From contig CAJLRL010000002.1 in the NCBI GenBank assembly GCA_905209075.1, positions 1-64,000 on the forward strand: a DNA stretch of 64,000 nt, in the 5' to 3' direction. The stretch's first letter is position 1, and each line of letters begins with the position of its first letter. A program made the position numbers and the translations under genes. The notes under the pieces were generated by a model that did no database searches, was not told the origin of the DNA, and saw only the letters and a list, made by a program, of their open reading frames with translations. The DNA is from an uncultured Lachnospiraceae bacterium. Its GTDB lineage: Bacteria; Bacillota; Clostridia; Lachnospirales; Lachnospiraceae. Below, piece after piece: positions 1-8,030 of the stretch.

Positions 1-1379
1 GGTATGTAAGCGGAGGCCGCATTAATTTCAGTGCAACAGGACTTTGCAAATACAATGGCAGCTGGTGGTATGTAAGCGGAGGCCGCATTAATTTCAGTGC
101 AACAGGACTTTGCAAATACAACGGCAGCTGGTGGTATGTAAGCGGAGGCCGCGTTAATTTCAGCGCAACAGGACTTTGCAAATACAACGGCAGCTGGTGG
201 TATGTAAGCAGTGGCCGTGTAAACTTCAATGCAACAGGCTTTGCGAAATATAATGGTTACTGGTGGAGAGTCGTTTCCGGCAAGGTTAATTTCAGTGCAT
301 CAGGAATCTACAAATTCAATGGTTACTGGTGGTATACAAAGGGTGGCCATATAGATATGTCATATAATGGCGTGGCACAGTATAATGGCTACTGGTGGAA
401 ATTCAAAAATGGTTACATTGATTTTAAATACACAGGACTTGGCAGAAATCAGTATGGCTGGTGGTATGTAAGCGGAGGCCGTGTGAATTTTAAAGCAACA
501 GGACTTTGCAAATACAATGGCAGCTGGTGGTACATAAATAATGGAAAGCTTGATTTCAATTATAATGGACTTACAAGATTTAACGGCAGCTGGTGGTATG
601 TAAAAGGCGGATATGTTAGATTCGACTATACCGGAACAGTAGAATACGGCGGCAGCTGGTGGTATGTAAAGAGTGGCCGCATAGATTTCTCTTATAATGG
701 GGATGCAAATGTAAATGGCATGACATACCATGTTTCAAACGGAAAAGTAACAGGATATGCATCTAAATTATACACTGTAACAGATCCGAATTCAGATATG
801 TATGGTCAGACACTCAAATTATATTATGCACCTTCAGGTGAGCTTGTTGAGGATGTAAGCGATATAATCGGAAGCGGTCATACATATGAGCTTCATGTAA
901 ATAAAACTGAAAATATAGTAACAGTTTACACTACAGATGGTGGTGTATATGTTCCTGTTAAGCGATTTATCTGTTCAAATGGTGGAAGTAATACACCTGA
1001 GGGAACATTCTACAGCCCTAACAAGTACAGATGGTGGGAACTCATGGGACCTTGCTGGGGACAGTGGTGTACACGAATCACAGGAAGCGTATTATTCCAT
1101 TCAGTATTCTACAACAGCTATCAGGATCCACAGTCACTTAGCGTAAGGGCTTACAATAAGCTTGGTACTACATGTTCACATGGATGTGTAAGACTTACAG
1201 CCGGCGATGCAAAATGGATATATGATAACTGTGCGTCTGGCGTAAAGATCGTCGTATATTCAAAAGATGGATATGAGCCATTCTCTAAGCCGACATCATA
1301 TGAGCTTCCAAGCTGGCATACATGGGATCCTACAGATCCGACAATGTATTACAAATGTCAGGAGAACGGATGCCACTAA
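1..1379 (+). CDS. L,D-transpeptidase (YkuD) with aromatic wall-binding repeats, 5' end outside window
   Basis: The reading frame is open from the window edge, so the N-terminus is missing. The visible part starts with ten 22-residue repeats (positions 3-662) of the form YVSGGRxNFxATGLxKYNGSWW, rich in Trp-Trp and resembling choline/wall-binding aromatic repeats. A YkuD domain follows, with the catalytic signature SHGCVRL near 1180-1200. Members of this family make 3-3 peptidoglycan cross-links or attach proteins to the wall, outside the membrane. The repeats probably hold the enzyme on the wall or on a teichoic-type polymer (inference). The next genes form a surface-polymer operon, but a terminator separates them. 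The family is clear; the substrate is not. Confidence 0.9.
   Translation, partial: YVSGGRINFSATGLCKYNGSWWYVSGGRINFSATGLCKYNGSWWYVSGGRVNFSATGLCKYNGSWWYVSSGRVNFNATGFAKYNGYWWRVVSGKVNFSASGIYKFNGYWWYTKGGHIDMSYNGVAQYNGYWWKFKNGYIDFKYTGLGRNQYGWWYVSGGRVNFKATGLCKYNGSWWYINNGKLDFNYNGLTRFNGSWWYVKGGYVRFDYTGTVEYGGSWWYVKSGRIDFSYNGDANVNGMTYHVSNGKVTGYASKLYTVTDPNSDMYGQTLKLYYAPSGELVEDVSDIIGSGHTYELHVNKTENIVTVYTTDGGVYVPVKRFICSNGGSNTPEGTFYSPNKYRWWELMGPCWGQWCTRITGSVLFHSVFYNSYQDPQSLSVRAYNKLGTTCSHGCVRLTAGDAKWIYDNCASGVKIVVYSKDGYEPFSKPTSYELPSWHTWDPTDPTMYYKCQENGCH
3..662 (+). repeat. Ten in-phase 66-bp tandem repeats inside the transpeptidase gene
   Basis: Units begin at 3, 69, 135, 201, 267, 333, 399, 465, 531 and 597, each exactly 22 codons. 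The units at 3, 69 and 135 are nearly identical in DNA, differing at only a few bases, and the unit at 465 is close to them. The others are diverged in DNA but keep the WW and G positions. The near-identity points to recent duplication or gene conversion. The array runs off the left edge, so the true copy number is unknown. Confidence 0.95.
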
Positions 1380-1407
1380 TGGAAAAAATTTAAGGTTTCC
1401 TTAATTC

Positions 1408-1453
1408 TATAGCATAGGATTTTATTTTATAAAGTTCTATGCTATAATTTTTT
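1408..1453 (+). terminator. Rho-independent terminator after the transpeptidase
   Basis: Perfect 10-bp arms (tatagcatag at 1408-1417, ctatgctata at 1437-1446) are followed by a run of T. The stem is AT-rich, so it is of moderate strength. Confidence 0.75.
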
Positions 1454-1480
1454 AGGATTAAATAGAAATGGTGAATGAAG

Positions 1481-3019
1481 ATGAAAAATGTATTAGAATG
1501 GTTAGAAAAAACAGTAAAAGAGTGCCCGGACAAGACGGCTTTTTTGGATACTGATGATAAAATTACATTTGCGAAGGTATCAGAAATCGCAAAAAAAGAG
1601 GGCGCTTATCTTATAAGAAAGCTTGGAATAGGACGTGAGCCTGTTGCGGTTTTCGCAGGAAGAAAGATGATAACACCTGCATATTTCCTTGGAGTTGTGT
1701 ATGCGGGAAGACCTTATGCACCGATCGATGCATCACTTCCGGACAAAAGAATAGAAAAGATACTTGAAAACCTTATGCCAAGGGCAATCGTAGCGGACAG
1801 GGAAAGCCTTGGACATGTCAGGGAAATAGTCGCAGAATTGTCAAAAGATGAAAACTTTGTTGCACCGGAGATTTTCGTGGCAGAGGAAGTATGCAGCACA
1901 GATACAGAAAATAAAGAGGATGAAGAACTTTTAGCTGCTGTAAGAAAACAGATGTCGATGACAGATCCGCTCTATATTATTTATACATCAGGATCTACAG
2001 GAAATCCTAAAGGAGTTATGACATCACATCTTTCCCTTATGACATATATAAATGCATATTGTGGTGTGATGCAGATAGAAAGAGATGATGTTCTTGGAAA
2101 CCAGTCACCGCTTGATTATATTGCAGCGATAAGGGATATTTATCTGCCGCTTAAAACCGGATGCTCCACAGCGATAATTCCTAAGGAATATTTTATGGAG
2201 CCGAATATTTTATTCGACTATATGAATAATAAAAATGTGACAAGCGTAGGGTGGAGCGTATCGGCATTTACTATACTTTCATCACTCGGAGCATTCGAGG
2301 AGGTTAAACTTAACAGCTTGAGAAAAATATGCTTTTCAGGATCTGTTATGCCATGCAAAATACTGAGGATATGGCAGGAAAACCTCAAAGGAGCGCATTT
2401 TGTGAACCAGTACGGACCGACAGAGGCCACAGCTTCATGTACGTACTATTCAGTTGACCATCTGGTGGATGATGATGAAGTCCTTCCTATCGGACAGGCT
2501 TATGATAACTACAGGGTTTTCCTTATAGGAGAAGACGGAAAAGTGCCACAGACCGGTGAACAGGGAGAGATATGTGTGTGCGGCCCGGTGCTTGCACTCG
2601 GCTATTATAATGATCCGGAGAGGACAAATGCAGCATTTACATTAAATCCTCTCAATAAAGCTTATCCGGAAAGGATGTACAGAACCGGAGATTATGGTAA
2701 AATAGATAAAGATGGTGTGCTTCATTTTTGCGGACGCATGGATAGACAGATAAAGCACATGGGACACAGAGTCGAGCTTGATGAGGTGGAACATGCAGCA
2801 AATGTAGTTGACGGAGTCGATGAAAGCTGTGTAATATATAATAAGCAAAAAGAAGTGCTTATGCTGTTCTTTTCGGGAGAGTGTGAAAAGAGACAGCTGG
2901 CCATCGCACTCAGAGAGGAACTTCCGGGATTTATGGTTCCAAGAAAAATCAAAAAACTTGAACAGCTCCCGAAACTCCCTAATGGCAAATATGATATGAA
3001 AAAACTGGAGGAAATGTAA
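1481..3019 (+). CDS. DltA-like amino-acid adenylating ligase (ANL superfamily)
   Basis: About 512 residues, the usual size of DltA. These enzymes activate an amino acid as an aminoacyl-AMP and load it onto a carrier protein. Visible motifs are the nucleotide-binding loop TSGSTGNPKG (near residue 170), NQYGPTEAT, YRTGDYG, the hinge region GRMDRQIKHMGHRVE and a C-terminal PNGKYD with the catalytic lysine. The gene is 1 base from a carrier protein and heads the operon. An ATG at 1475 is also in frame, but GGTGA at 1470-1474 is better spaced for 1481. Where B. cereus DltA has a Cys in its FCG segment, this protein reads FSG, so the substrate need not be D-alanine. The family call is firm; the amino acid is unknown. 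Confidence 0.85.
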   Translation: MKNVLEWLEKTVKECPDKTAFLDTDDKITFAKVSEIAKKEGAYLIRKLGIGREPVAVFAGRKMITPAYFLGVVYAGRPYAPIDASLPDKRIEKILENLMPRAIVADRESLGHVREIVAELSKDENFVAPEIFVAEEVCSTDTENKEDEELLAAVRKQMSMTDPLYIIYTSGSTGNPKGVMTSHLSLMTYINAYCGVMQIERDDVLGNQSPLDYIAAIRDIYLPLKTGCSTAIIPKEYFMEPNILFDYMNNKNVTSVGWSVSAFTILSSLGAFEEVKLNSLRKICFSGSVMPCKILRIWQENLKGAHFVNQYGPTEATASCTYYSVDHLVDDDEVLPIGQAYDNYRVFLIGEDGKVPQTGEQGEICVCGPVLALGYYNDPERTNAAFTLNPLNKAYPERMYRTGDYGKIDKDGVLHFCGRMDRQIKHMGHRVELDEVEHAANVVDGVDESCVIYNKQKEVLMLFFSGECEKRQLAIALREELPGFMVPRKIKKLEQLPKLPNGKYDMKKLEEM

Positions 3020-3020
3020 A

Positions 3021-3251
3021 ATGAGAGACACGATAATGGAAATTTTAGAGGATTTAAGACCTGATGTTGACTTTGAAAAAGAGACAAAGCTTATTGATGA
3101 CAAAATCTTAGAGTCATTTGATATAGTATCACTTGTATCAGAGCTTTCAGATGAATTTGATATCACAATAAGACCAAAGGACCTTGTGCCTGAGAACTTC
3201 AACTCTGTAGATGCTATAGAGGCTCTTGTAAGTAAGCTTGTGGAGGAATAA
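3021..3251 (+). CDS. Acyl/aminoacyl carrier protein (DltC-like)
   Basis: A 76-residue acidic helical protein of carrier-protein size. The segment DDKILESFDIVSLV carries the probable phosphopantetheine serine (Ser32), although the usual Asp-Ser is Glu-Ser here. It starts 1 base after the ligase stop and ends 5 bases before a decarboxylase. It presumably carries the activated amino acid as a thioester between the ligase, the decarboxylase and the membrane acyltransferase. Carrier identity is secure from size, motif and context. Confidence 0.85.
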   Translation: MRDTIMEILEDLRPDVDFEKETKLIDDKILESFDIVSLVSELSDEFDITIRPKDLVPENFNSVDAIEALVSKLVEE

Positions 3252-3256
3252 AATAT

Positions 3257-4402
3257 ATGAACTCAACACCATATTATGTATTTGATACGGATGAGTTCGC
3301 TAAAAGAGCAGCCATGATCAAGGCTGCTCTTGGTAATATTCATCTGTGTTTTTCTATTAAAGCAAATCCGTTTTTACTCCATCGTATACCGGAAGGACTT
3401 GACCGTGTTGAAGTATGCAGCCCGGGAGAACTTGAGATATGTATCGCACTTGGCATTGATCCGTCTTCCATCATATATTCAGGAGTTATGAAAGAAGAAA
3501 CTGACATCACAAGGGCAATCACATATGGTGCAGGGATTCTTACATGTGAGAGTATACGTCATGCCCAGCTTGAGAGCAAGGTGGCTCTTTCCCAGGGGAA
3601 AAAGGTAGATGTGATACTCAGGCTCAGCAGTGGAAACCAGTTTGGAATGTCGCTTACGGATATTGAGTATATAATTTCAAACCCGGACGAATTCAAAGGA
3701 ATTTCAGTGATAGGGCTTCATTATTATTCCGGAACACAGAAATCGCTTCGAAAGATAAAAAAAGATCTTGATAAAATAGAATCTGCGATCAGCACATTGG
3801 ATGAAAAATATGGATTTAAGCCGGAGCTTATAGAATACGGCCCGGGACTTTGTGTGTATTACTTTGAGCCGGACTGGGAGGAAAAGGAGAAGGCTGCACT
3901 GGATGAAGCTGCTACAGTTTTAAAGGAGTTTGCAGAAAAATATCCTCTCGGAATAGAGATGGGACGTTTCCTTGCTGCGTCATGCGGAAAATATTTTACA
4001 ACAGTTAAAGATATTAAGACACAGGGTGACGCAAATTATGTTATACTTGACGGAGGAATACATCATCTTAATTATTTCGGACAGAGGATGGCAATGGAAG
4101 TTCCACCGATCCGTTATGCAACAGAAGGAAAAAAAGCGCCGGATGAGGAAGTGGACTACACACTTTTTGGAAGTCTGTGTACAGTCGCAGATGTTTTAGT
4201 GCGTGAGGTAAGGCTGCCGCATCTTGATATAGATGATGTGCTTGAATTCGGACATTGTGGTGCATATTCCATGACGGAGGCGCCGGCTCTTTTCCTGTCG
4301 AGATTTTTACCTGCGATCTATGCGTACTCATCCGATAAGGGATATGAATTACTAAGAGACCACATACCGGCTTCTGATATAAATAAACCAGTTACGGAGT
4401 AA
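3257..4402 (+). CDS. PLP-dependent decarboxylase, fold-type III (LysA/BtrK-like)
   Basis: A 381-residue alanine-racemase-fold decarboxylase. The PLP lysine is in FSIKANP (Lys35). Also visible are LRLSSGNQFGMS, GLHYYSGTQK, EYGPGL, IEMGRFLAASCG (phosphate/substrate loop) and GSLCTVADVL, which holds the conserved catalytic Cys of this family. It resembles diaminopimelate decarboxylase, but the site between the carrier protein and the MBOAT gene argues against lysine synthesis. The closest known logic is BtrK of butirosin synthesis, which decarboxylates gamma-glutamyl held on a carrier protein to a gamma-aminobutyryl thioester. A carrier-bound substrate is therefore proposed (inference). It could instead act on a free amino acid to supply the ligase. 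Confidence 0.8.
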   Translation: MNSTPYYVFDTDEFAKRAAMIKAALGNIHLCFSIKANPFLLHRIPEGLDRVEVCSPGELEICIALGIDPSSIIYSGVMKEETDITRAITYGAGILTCESIRHAQLESKVALSQGKKVDVILRLSSGNQFGMSLTDIEYIISNPDEFKGISVIGLHYYSGTQKSLRKIKKDLDKIESAISTLDEKYGFKPELIEYGPGLCVYYFEPDWEEKEKAALDEAATVLKEFAEKYPLGIEMGRFLAASCGKYFTTVKDIKTQGDANYVILDGGIHHLNYFGQRMAMEVPPIRYATEGKKAPDEEVDYTLFGSLCTVADVLVREVRLPHLDIDDVLEFGHCGAYSMTEAPALFLSRFLPAIYAYSSDKGYELLRDHIPASDINKPVTE

Positions 4403-4405
4403 TTT

Positions 4406-5956
4406 ATGGAACTTATTTCAGCAGCATTTGCTGCATTTACAGTTATTTTTTTAATTGCATATTATGTATGTCCAAAACGTTTCCGCTGGATGGTGCTTCT
4501 TTTAGCAAGTTATTGCTACTATATCATTATCTGCGGAAAGTATGTGGCATTCATTCTTTTTACGACTGCATCAACTTACTTTGGTGCAGTTTTTATTGAC
4601 ATACTTTTAGATACACAAAAGAAAACGATAAAGGAAAATGCAAAAAGCTGGAGCAGGGAGCAGAGGAAAGCATACAAAGAAACCATAAGAAAAAAACGTA
4701 TAGCAATAATGCTTCTTGTCCTTATATTAAATTTCGGACTGCTTGGATTTTTAAAATATATTCCATATGCTTCCAGGCTTGGACTTCTGCTTCCGCTTGG
4801 AATTTCGTTTTATACATTCCAGTCTATGGGATATCTTATTGATGTTTATCAGGAAAAGGTAAAGGCACAGACTAACTTTTTTAAATTAGCACTTTTTGTA
4901 TCCTTTTTTCCACAGATAATACAGGGACCTATTGCGGTTTATGATGATCTGGCAGGGCAGCTTTACGAAGGACATGCATTTGATTATGATAAGCTTAAAC
5001 GGGGTGCGCTTTTAGTATTATGGGGCGCCTTCAAGAAAATGGTCATAGCTGACCGTGCAGTGGTCGTCATGAACTATATCCTTTCGGATGTGCACGGATT
5101 TTCGGGAAGCTATGTTTTGTTTGCGGCGGTCGTTTACGCACTTCAGCTTTATACGGATTTTTCCGGCGGCATAGATATAGTAAGAGGAATAGGAGAAATG
5201 TTCGGTATCACTATGGCGGAAAACTTCAGACAGCCATATTTTTCACGTTCTCTTACAGAGTACTGGCACCGCTGGCACATAACACTTGGAAACTGGTGCA
5301 GGAATTATATCTTTTATCCTTTATCAATCTCAAAAAGATTTCTTGATATGGGTAAGTTTTTGAAAAAGCACAGTACAAAACATATTGCAAAAGTGCTACC
5401 GGGAAGCATAGCTTCAGTTATAACGTTTCTTGTAATCGGAATATGGCATGGGGCAAACATGAAATATGTGGCATTCGGACTCTGGAACGGAGTAGTCATC
5501 ATGATCGCAGAACTTATAGCACCGGTTACGAACAGTATAAAAACAAAATTTTGTGGATATAAATTCAAAATACTGCCGGTACTGTGGACATTTATCCTTG
5601 TGCTTGTGGGATATTATTTCGATATTGCGGATGATCTGTCACAGGCTGTATATATGCTTGTAAAATCTGTTACTGATTTTCATATAAGTGATTTCTCATA
5701 TGGAAACTTCATGGCAGCCCTTAAGCCGTGTGGCTACAGGACAGCTGATTTTATGCTGCTGGCTTTGCTTACAGTATTTTTGTTTATGGTTTCTCTGGTA
5801 AAGGAAAAGAAAAATCTTATGATAAGGGACTGGCTTATGGCAAGAAAGCTCCCGGTGCAGTGGATCATAATAATGGCAGGAATTTTTTCAGTCATAATAT
5901 TTGGATATTATGGACCAGGAATAAATCCGGCGGATTTTGTATACATGCAATTTTAG
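4406..5956 (+). CDS. MBOAT membrane O-acyltransferase (DltB/AlgI-like)
   Basis: A 516-residue multi-pass membrane protein. Hallmarks are FFPQIIQGPI, DFSGGIDIVRG, the EYWHRWHITLGNWCRNY block and GIWHGAN, which contains the conserved catalytic His. DltB takes a D-alanyl group from DltC on the cytoplasmic side and passes it across the membrane to a surface polymer; this protein should do the same for whatever its carrier bears. It follows the decarboxylase by 3 bases and precedes an SGNH protein, the DltB-DltD arrangement. Confidence 0.88.
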   Translation: MELISAAFAAFTVIFLIAYYVCPKRFRWMVLLLASYCYYIIICGKYVAFILFTTASTYFGAVFIDILLDTQKKTIKENAKSWSREQRKAYKETIRKKRIAIMLLVLILNFGLLGFLKYIPYASRLGLLLPLGISFYTFQSMGYLIDVYQEKVKAQTNFFKLALFVSFFPQIIQGPIAVYDDLAGQLYEGHAFDYDKLKRGALLVLWGAFKKMVIADRAVVVMNYILSDVHGFSGSYVLFAAVVYALQLYTDFSGGIDIVRGIGEMFGITMAENFRQPYFSRSLTEYWHRWHITLGNWCRNYIFYPLSISKRFLDMGKFLKKHSTKHIAKVLPGSIASVITFLVIGIWHGANMKYVAFGLWNGVVIMIAELIAPVTNSIKTKFCGYKFKILPVLWTFILVLVGYYFDIADDLSQAVYMLVKSVTDFHISDFSYGNFMAALKPCGYRTADFMLLALLTVFLFMVSLVKEKKNLMIRDWLMARKLPVQWIIIMAGIFSVIIFGYYGPGINPADFVYMQF

Positions 5957-5975
5957 GAAAATAGTGAGGACTTAA

Positions 5976-7073
5976 ATGAAAGGCAAAAAAAGAATCTGGT
6001 GGAGACCGCTAGTGTTTGCGGTACTTTTTTCAATTGTATTTTGCGTGGTATCACAGATGTTTATTACAGCTGACCGTTCAGACATTTCCAATATAAGAGG
6101 GTTTTATTATGAACCCAAAAATTCACTGGATGTTGTCACGATGGGACCAAGCGAAATGTATACGGGATATGCGCCGACACTTGCATGGCATGAATTTGGC
6201 TATACATCATATAATTTTGGAGCGGGAGCGATACCCTGTAACCTATACAAGTCAATGCTAAAAGAGGTGCTAAAGCGTCAGAATCCAAAGCTTATCGTAG
6301 TAAACATAAGTGATTATTATGATGGCGAGTGGAACTATGATGACGAAGTATATATGCGTAAATGGATAGATAATATTCCGTGGTCGCAGAACAAAATTGA
6401 TACGATAAAAGATGTAATAGCAAAAAACGACAGGGTGGGATATTTTTACAGCCTGTGGAAATACCATGATAACTGGGCGAATCCGCTTGATGTATTTAAT
6501 GCTCTTAAAGTTAAAATATACCTTGCAGAAAATGGTGGGACAAACAATAAAGGATTTCTGACAAACACTACGATAACAGGAGGCCAGGAAAATCTTGCGG
6601 CACTTGGAAAACGCGACTCCTTAAATATGTCTTTTTCAAAAAAGACAGAAGGGTATCTGAGGGATTTTCTTGATTTCTGCAAAGAAAGCAATATAGAAAA
6701 TATGCTTTTTATTGCAATGCCTCATCAGATGAAAAGTATCAATGCGGACGTGATAGACCAGATCGGCGGCATTGTCGGTGAATATGGATATGATTTTATG
6801 GATCTGGATAAAAGCTATGCACAGATAGGCATAGATGATGCGACAGATTTTTCAGATGGTGAGCATATGAACGTAAACGGAATGGAAAAGTTTACAACAT
6901 ATCTTGGACAGTATATTGTGGATAACTATGATGTTGCCAGATCAGACAGTGGATATACTGATGATATTAAAGCAGACTGGGATGCATGCTATGAAAAAAC
7001 TATGGGGATTATAGACAGATGCAAGGAGGATATGAAGAGTGGAATCCATAAAGAGTACTGGGAAGGCGATTGA
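5976..7073 (+). CDS. DltD-like SGNH-fold extracytoplasmic transferase partner
   Basis: A 365-residue protein with one N-terminal membrane segment (residues 11-30), the rest probably outside. Block I reads TMGPSEMY, with the likely nucleophile Ser59; DFSDGEHMN near residue 290 supplies the Asp and His of the SGNH triad. In Dlt systems DltD completes transfer of the acyl group to the polymer. Its position after the MBOAT gene fits. The last 35 bases overlap the next gene. Overall similarity to DltD is weak by eye, so it is named by fold and context. Confidence 0.75.
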   Translation: MKGKKRIWWRPLVFAVLFSIVFCVVSQMFITADRSDISNIRGFYYEPKNSLDVVTMGPSEMYTGYAPTLAWHEFGYTSYNFGAGAIPCNLYKSMLKEVLKRQNPKLIVVNISDYYDGEWNYDDEVYMRKWIDNIPWSQNKIDTIKDVIAKNDRVGYFYSLWKYHDNWANPLDVFNALKVKIYLAENGGTNNKGFLTNTTITGGQENLAALGKRDSLNMSFSKKTEGYLRDFLDFCKESNIENMLFIAMPHQMKSINADVIDQIGGIVGEYGYDFMDLDKSYAQIGIDDATDFSDGEHMNVNGMEKFTTYLGQYIVDNYDVARSDSGYTDDIKADWDACYEKTMGIIDRCKEDMKSGIHKEYWEGD

Positions 7074-8007
7074 TATATCGGTCGTTGTGCCATGCTATAA
7101 TGAGCAGGGAGCTTTGCCGTTTTATTATGATAAAATGAAAGAGGTTATGGCTTTGCTGCCGGAGCTTTCGTTTGAGATAATAATTGTGGATGATGGTTCG
7201 ACAGATGGAACATTGGAGACCGTAAAGCAGCTTGCAAAGAGTGATGACCGCATCAGGTATATATCATTTTCCAGAAACTTCGGAAAAGAGGCGGCCATGT
7301 ATGCCGGACTTAAGAATGCATCAGGAAAGTATACTGCCATAATGGATGCTGATCTTCAGGATCCGCCGGAAATGCTTCCCAAAATGTACCGGGTCATAAC
7401 AGAAGAAGGATATGACGCAGTCGGAACCAGACGTGTTACAAGAAAAGGTGAACCGCCGGTCAGATCTTTTTTTGCAAGAAAATTTTATAAGATAATGAGC
7501 CGTATTTCAAAAGCAAATATGGTAGATGGGGCAAGGGATTACAGACTTATGAACCGCAAATATGTGGACGCTCTTCTAAGCCTGGGTGAATATAACCGGT
7601 TTTCAAAAGGACTTTTTGGATGGGTAGGATTCAAAGTAAAGTGGCTTGAATTTGAGAATGTAAACCGGATCGCAGGAGAGACAAAATGGTCATTTGGACA
7701 ATTATTTTTGTACAGTCTTGATGGGATAGTCGCATTTTCCAATGTACCGCTTTATATGGCGTCAATTGCAGGAATAGGAAGCTTTATAGCGGCAATAGCA
7801 GCGATGATATTTATAATCGTGCGTAGGCTTGTTTTTGGAGATCCGGTCGCAGGTTGGGCTTCGACTGTTGTGATAATACTGTTTATCGGTGGTATACAGC
7901 TTCTTAGTATAGGAATCCTTGGACTGTATCTGTCAAAGCTTTATCTTGAAGCAAAAAACCGCCCTATATATTTATTAGATGAAACAAATATAAAAGATGC
8001 CAGGTAG
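7039..8007 (+). CDS. GtrB/DPM1-type family 2 glycosyltransferase
   Basis: 322 residues. The GT-A domain shows VVVPCYNEQ, IVDDGSTDGT and the metal-binding MDADLQDPPEM; two C-terminal membrane segments span roughly residues 235-300. Such enzymes move a sugar from a nucleotide to undecaprenyl phosphate, making a lipid-linked donor used outside the cell. Translation starts at GTG 7039, preceded by AGGAGG at 7024-7029 inside the upstream gene. The overlap ties it to the Dlt-like operon, suggesting that sugar addition and amino-acyl addition act on one polymer. A GtrA partner lies at 9586. Confidence 0.88.
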   Translation: MESIKSTGKAIDISVVVPCYNEQGALPFYYDKMKEVMALLPELSFEIIIVDDGSTDGTLETVKQLAKSDDRIRYISFSRNFGKEAAMYAGLKNASGKYTAIMDADLQDPPEMLPKMYRVITEEGYDAVGTRRVTRKGEPPVRSFFARKFYKIMSRISKANMVDGARDYRLMNRKYVDALLSLGEYNRFSKGLFGWVGFKVKWLEFENVNRIAGETKWSFGQLFLYSLDGIVAFSNVPLYMASIAGIGSFIAAIAAMIFIIVRRLVFGDPVAGWASTVVIILFIGGIQLLSIGILGLYLSKLYLEAKNRPIYLLDETNIKDAR

Positions 8008-8022
8008 AGGCATCTTTTTTTT
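7992..8022. terminator. Terminator between convergent operons
   Basis: Ten-base arms aaaagatgcc (7992-8001) and ggcatctttt (8009-8018) with a T run. The stem includes the glycosyltransferase stop codon. The A-rich left flank could also serve the minus-strand flippase gene that ends at 8031. Confidence 0.85.
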
Positions 8023-8030
8023 GAGGCAGA

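Noticed and set aside
3..662. Regular repeats that might suggest a CRISPR array
   Set aside because: The 66-bp units are contiguous, in frame and coding; there are no unique spacers and no cas genes.
360..731. Minus-strand open frame opposite the wall-repeat region
   Set aside because: It is the mirror of the repeat-coding strand; the repetitive hydrophobic product follows from the Trp-Gly codons.
3257..4402. Naming the decarboxylase lysA
   Set aside because: The family motifs fit, but the gene sits between a carrier protein and an acyltransferase, away from lysine genes; lysA would mislead.
1481..7073. Naming the operon dltABCD
   Set aside because: A decarboxylase is inserted, the ligase pocket differs and the order is A-C-decarboxylase-B-D, so D-alanylation cannot be assumed.
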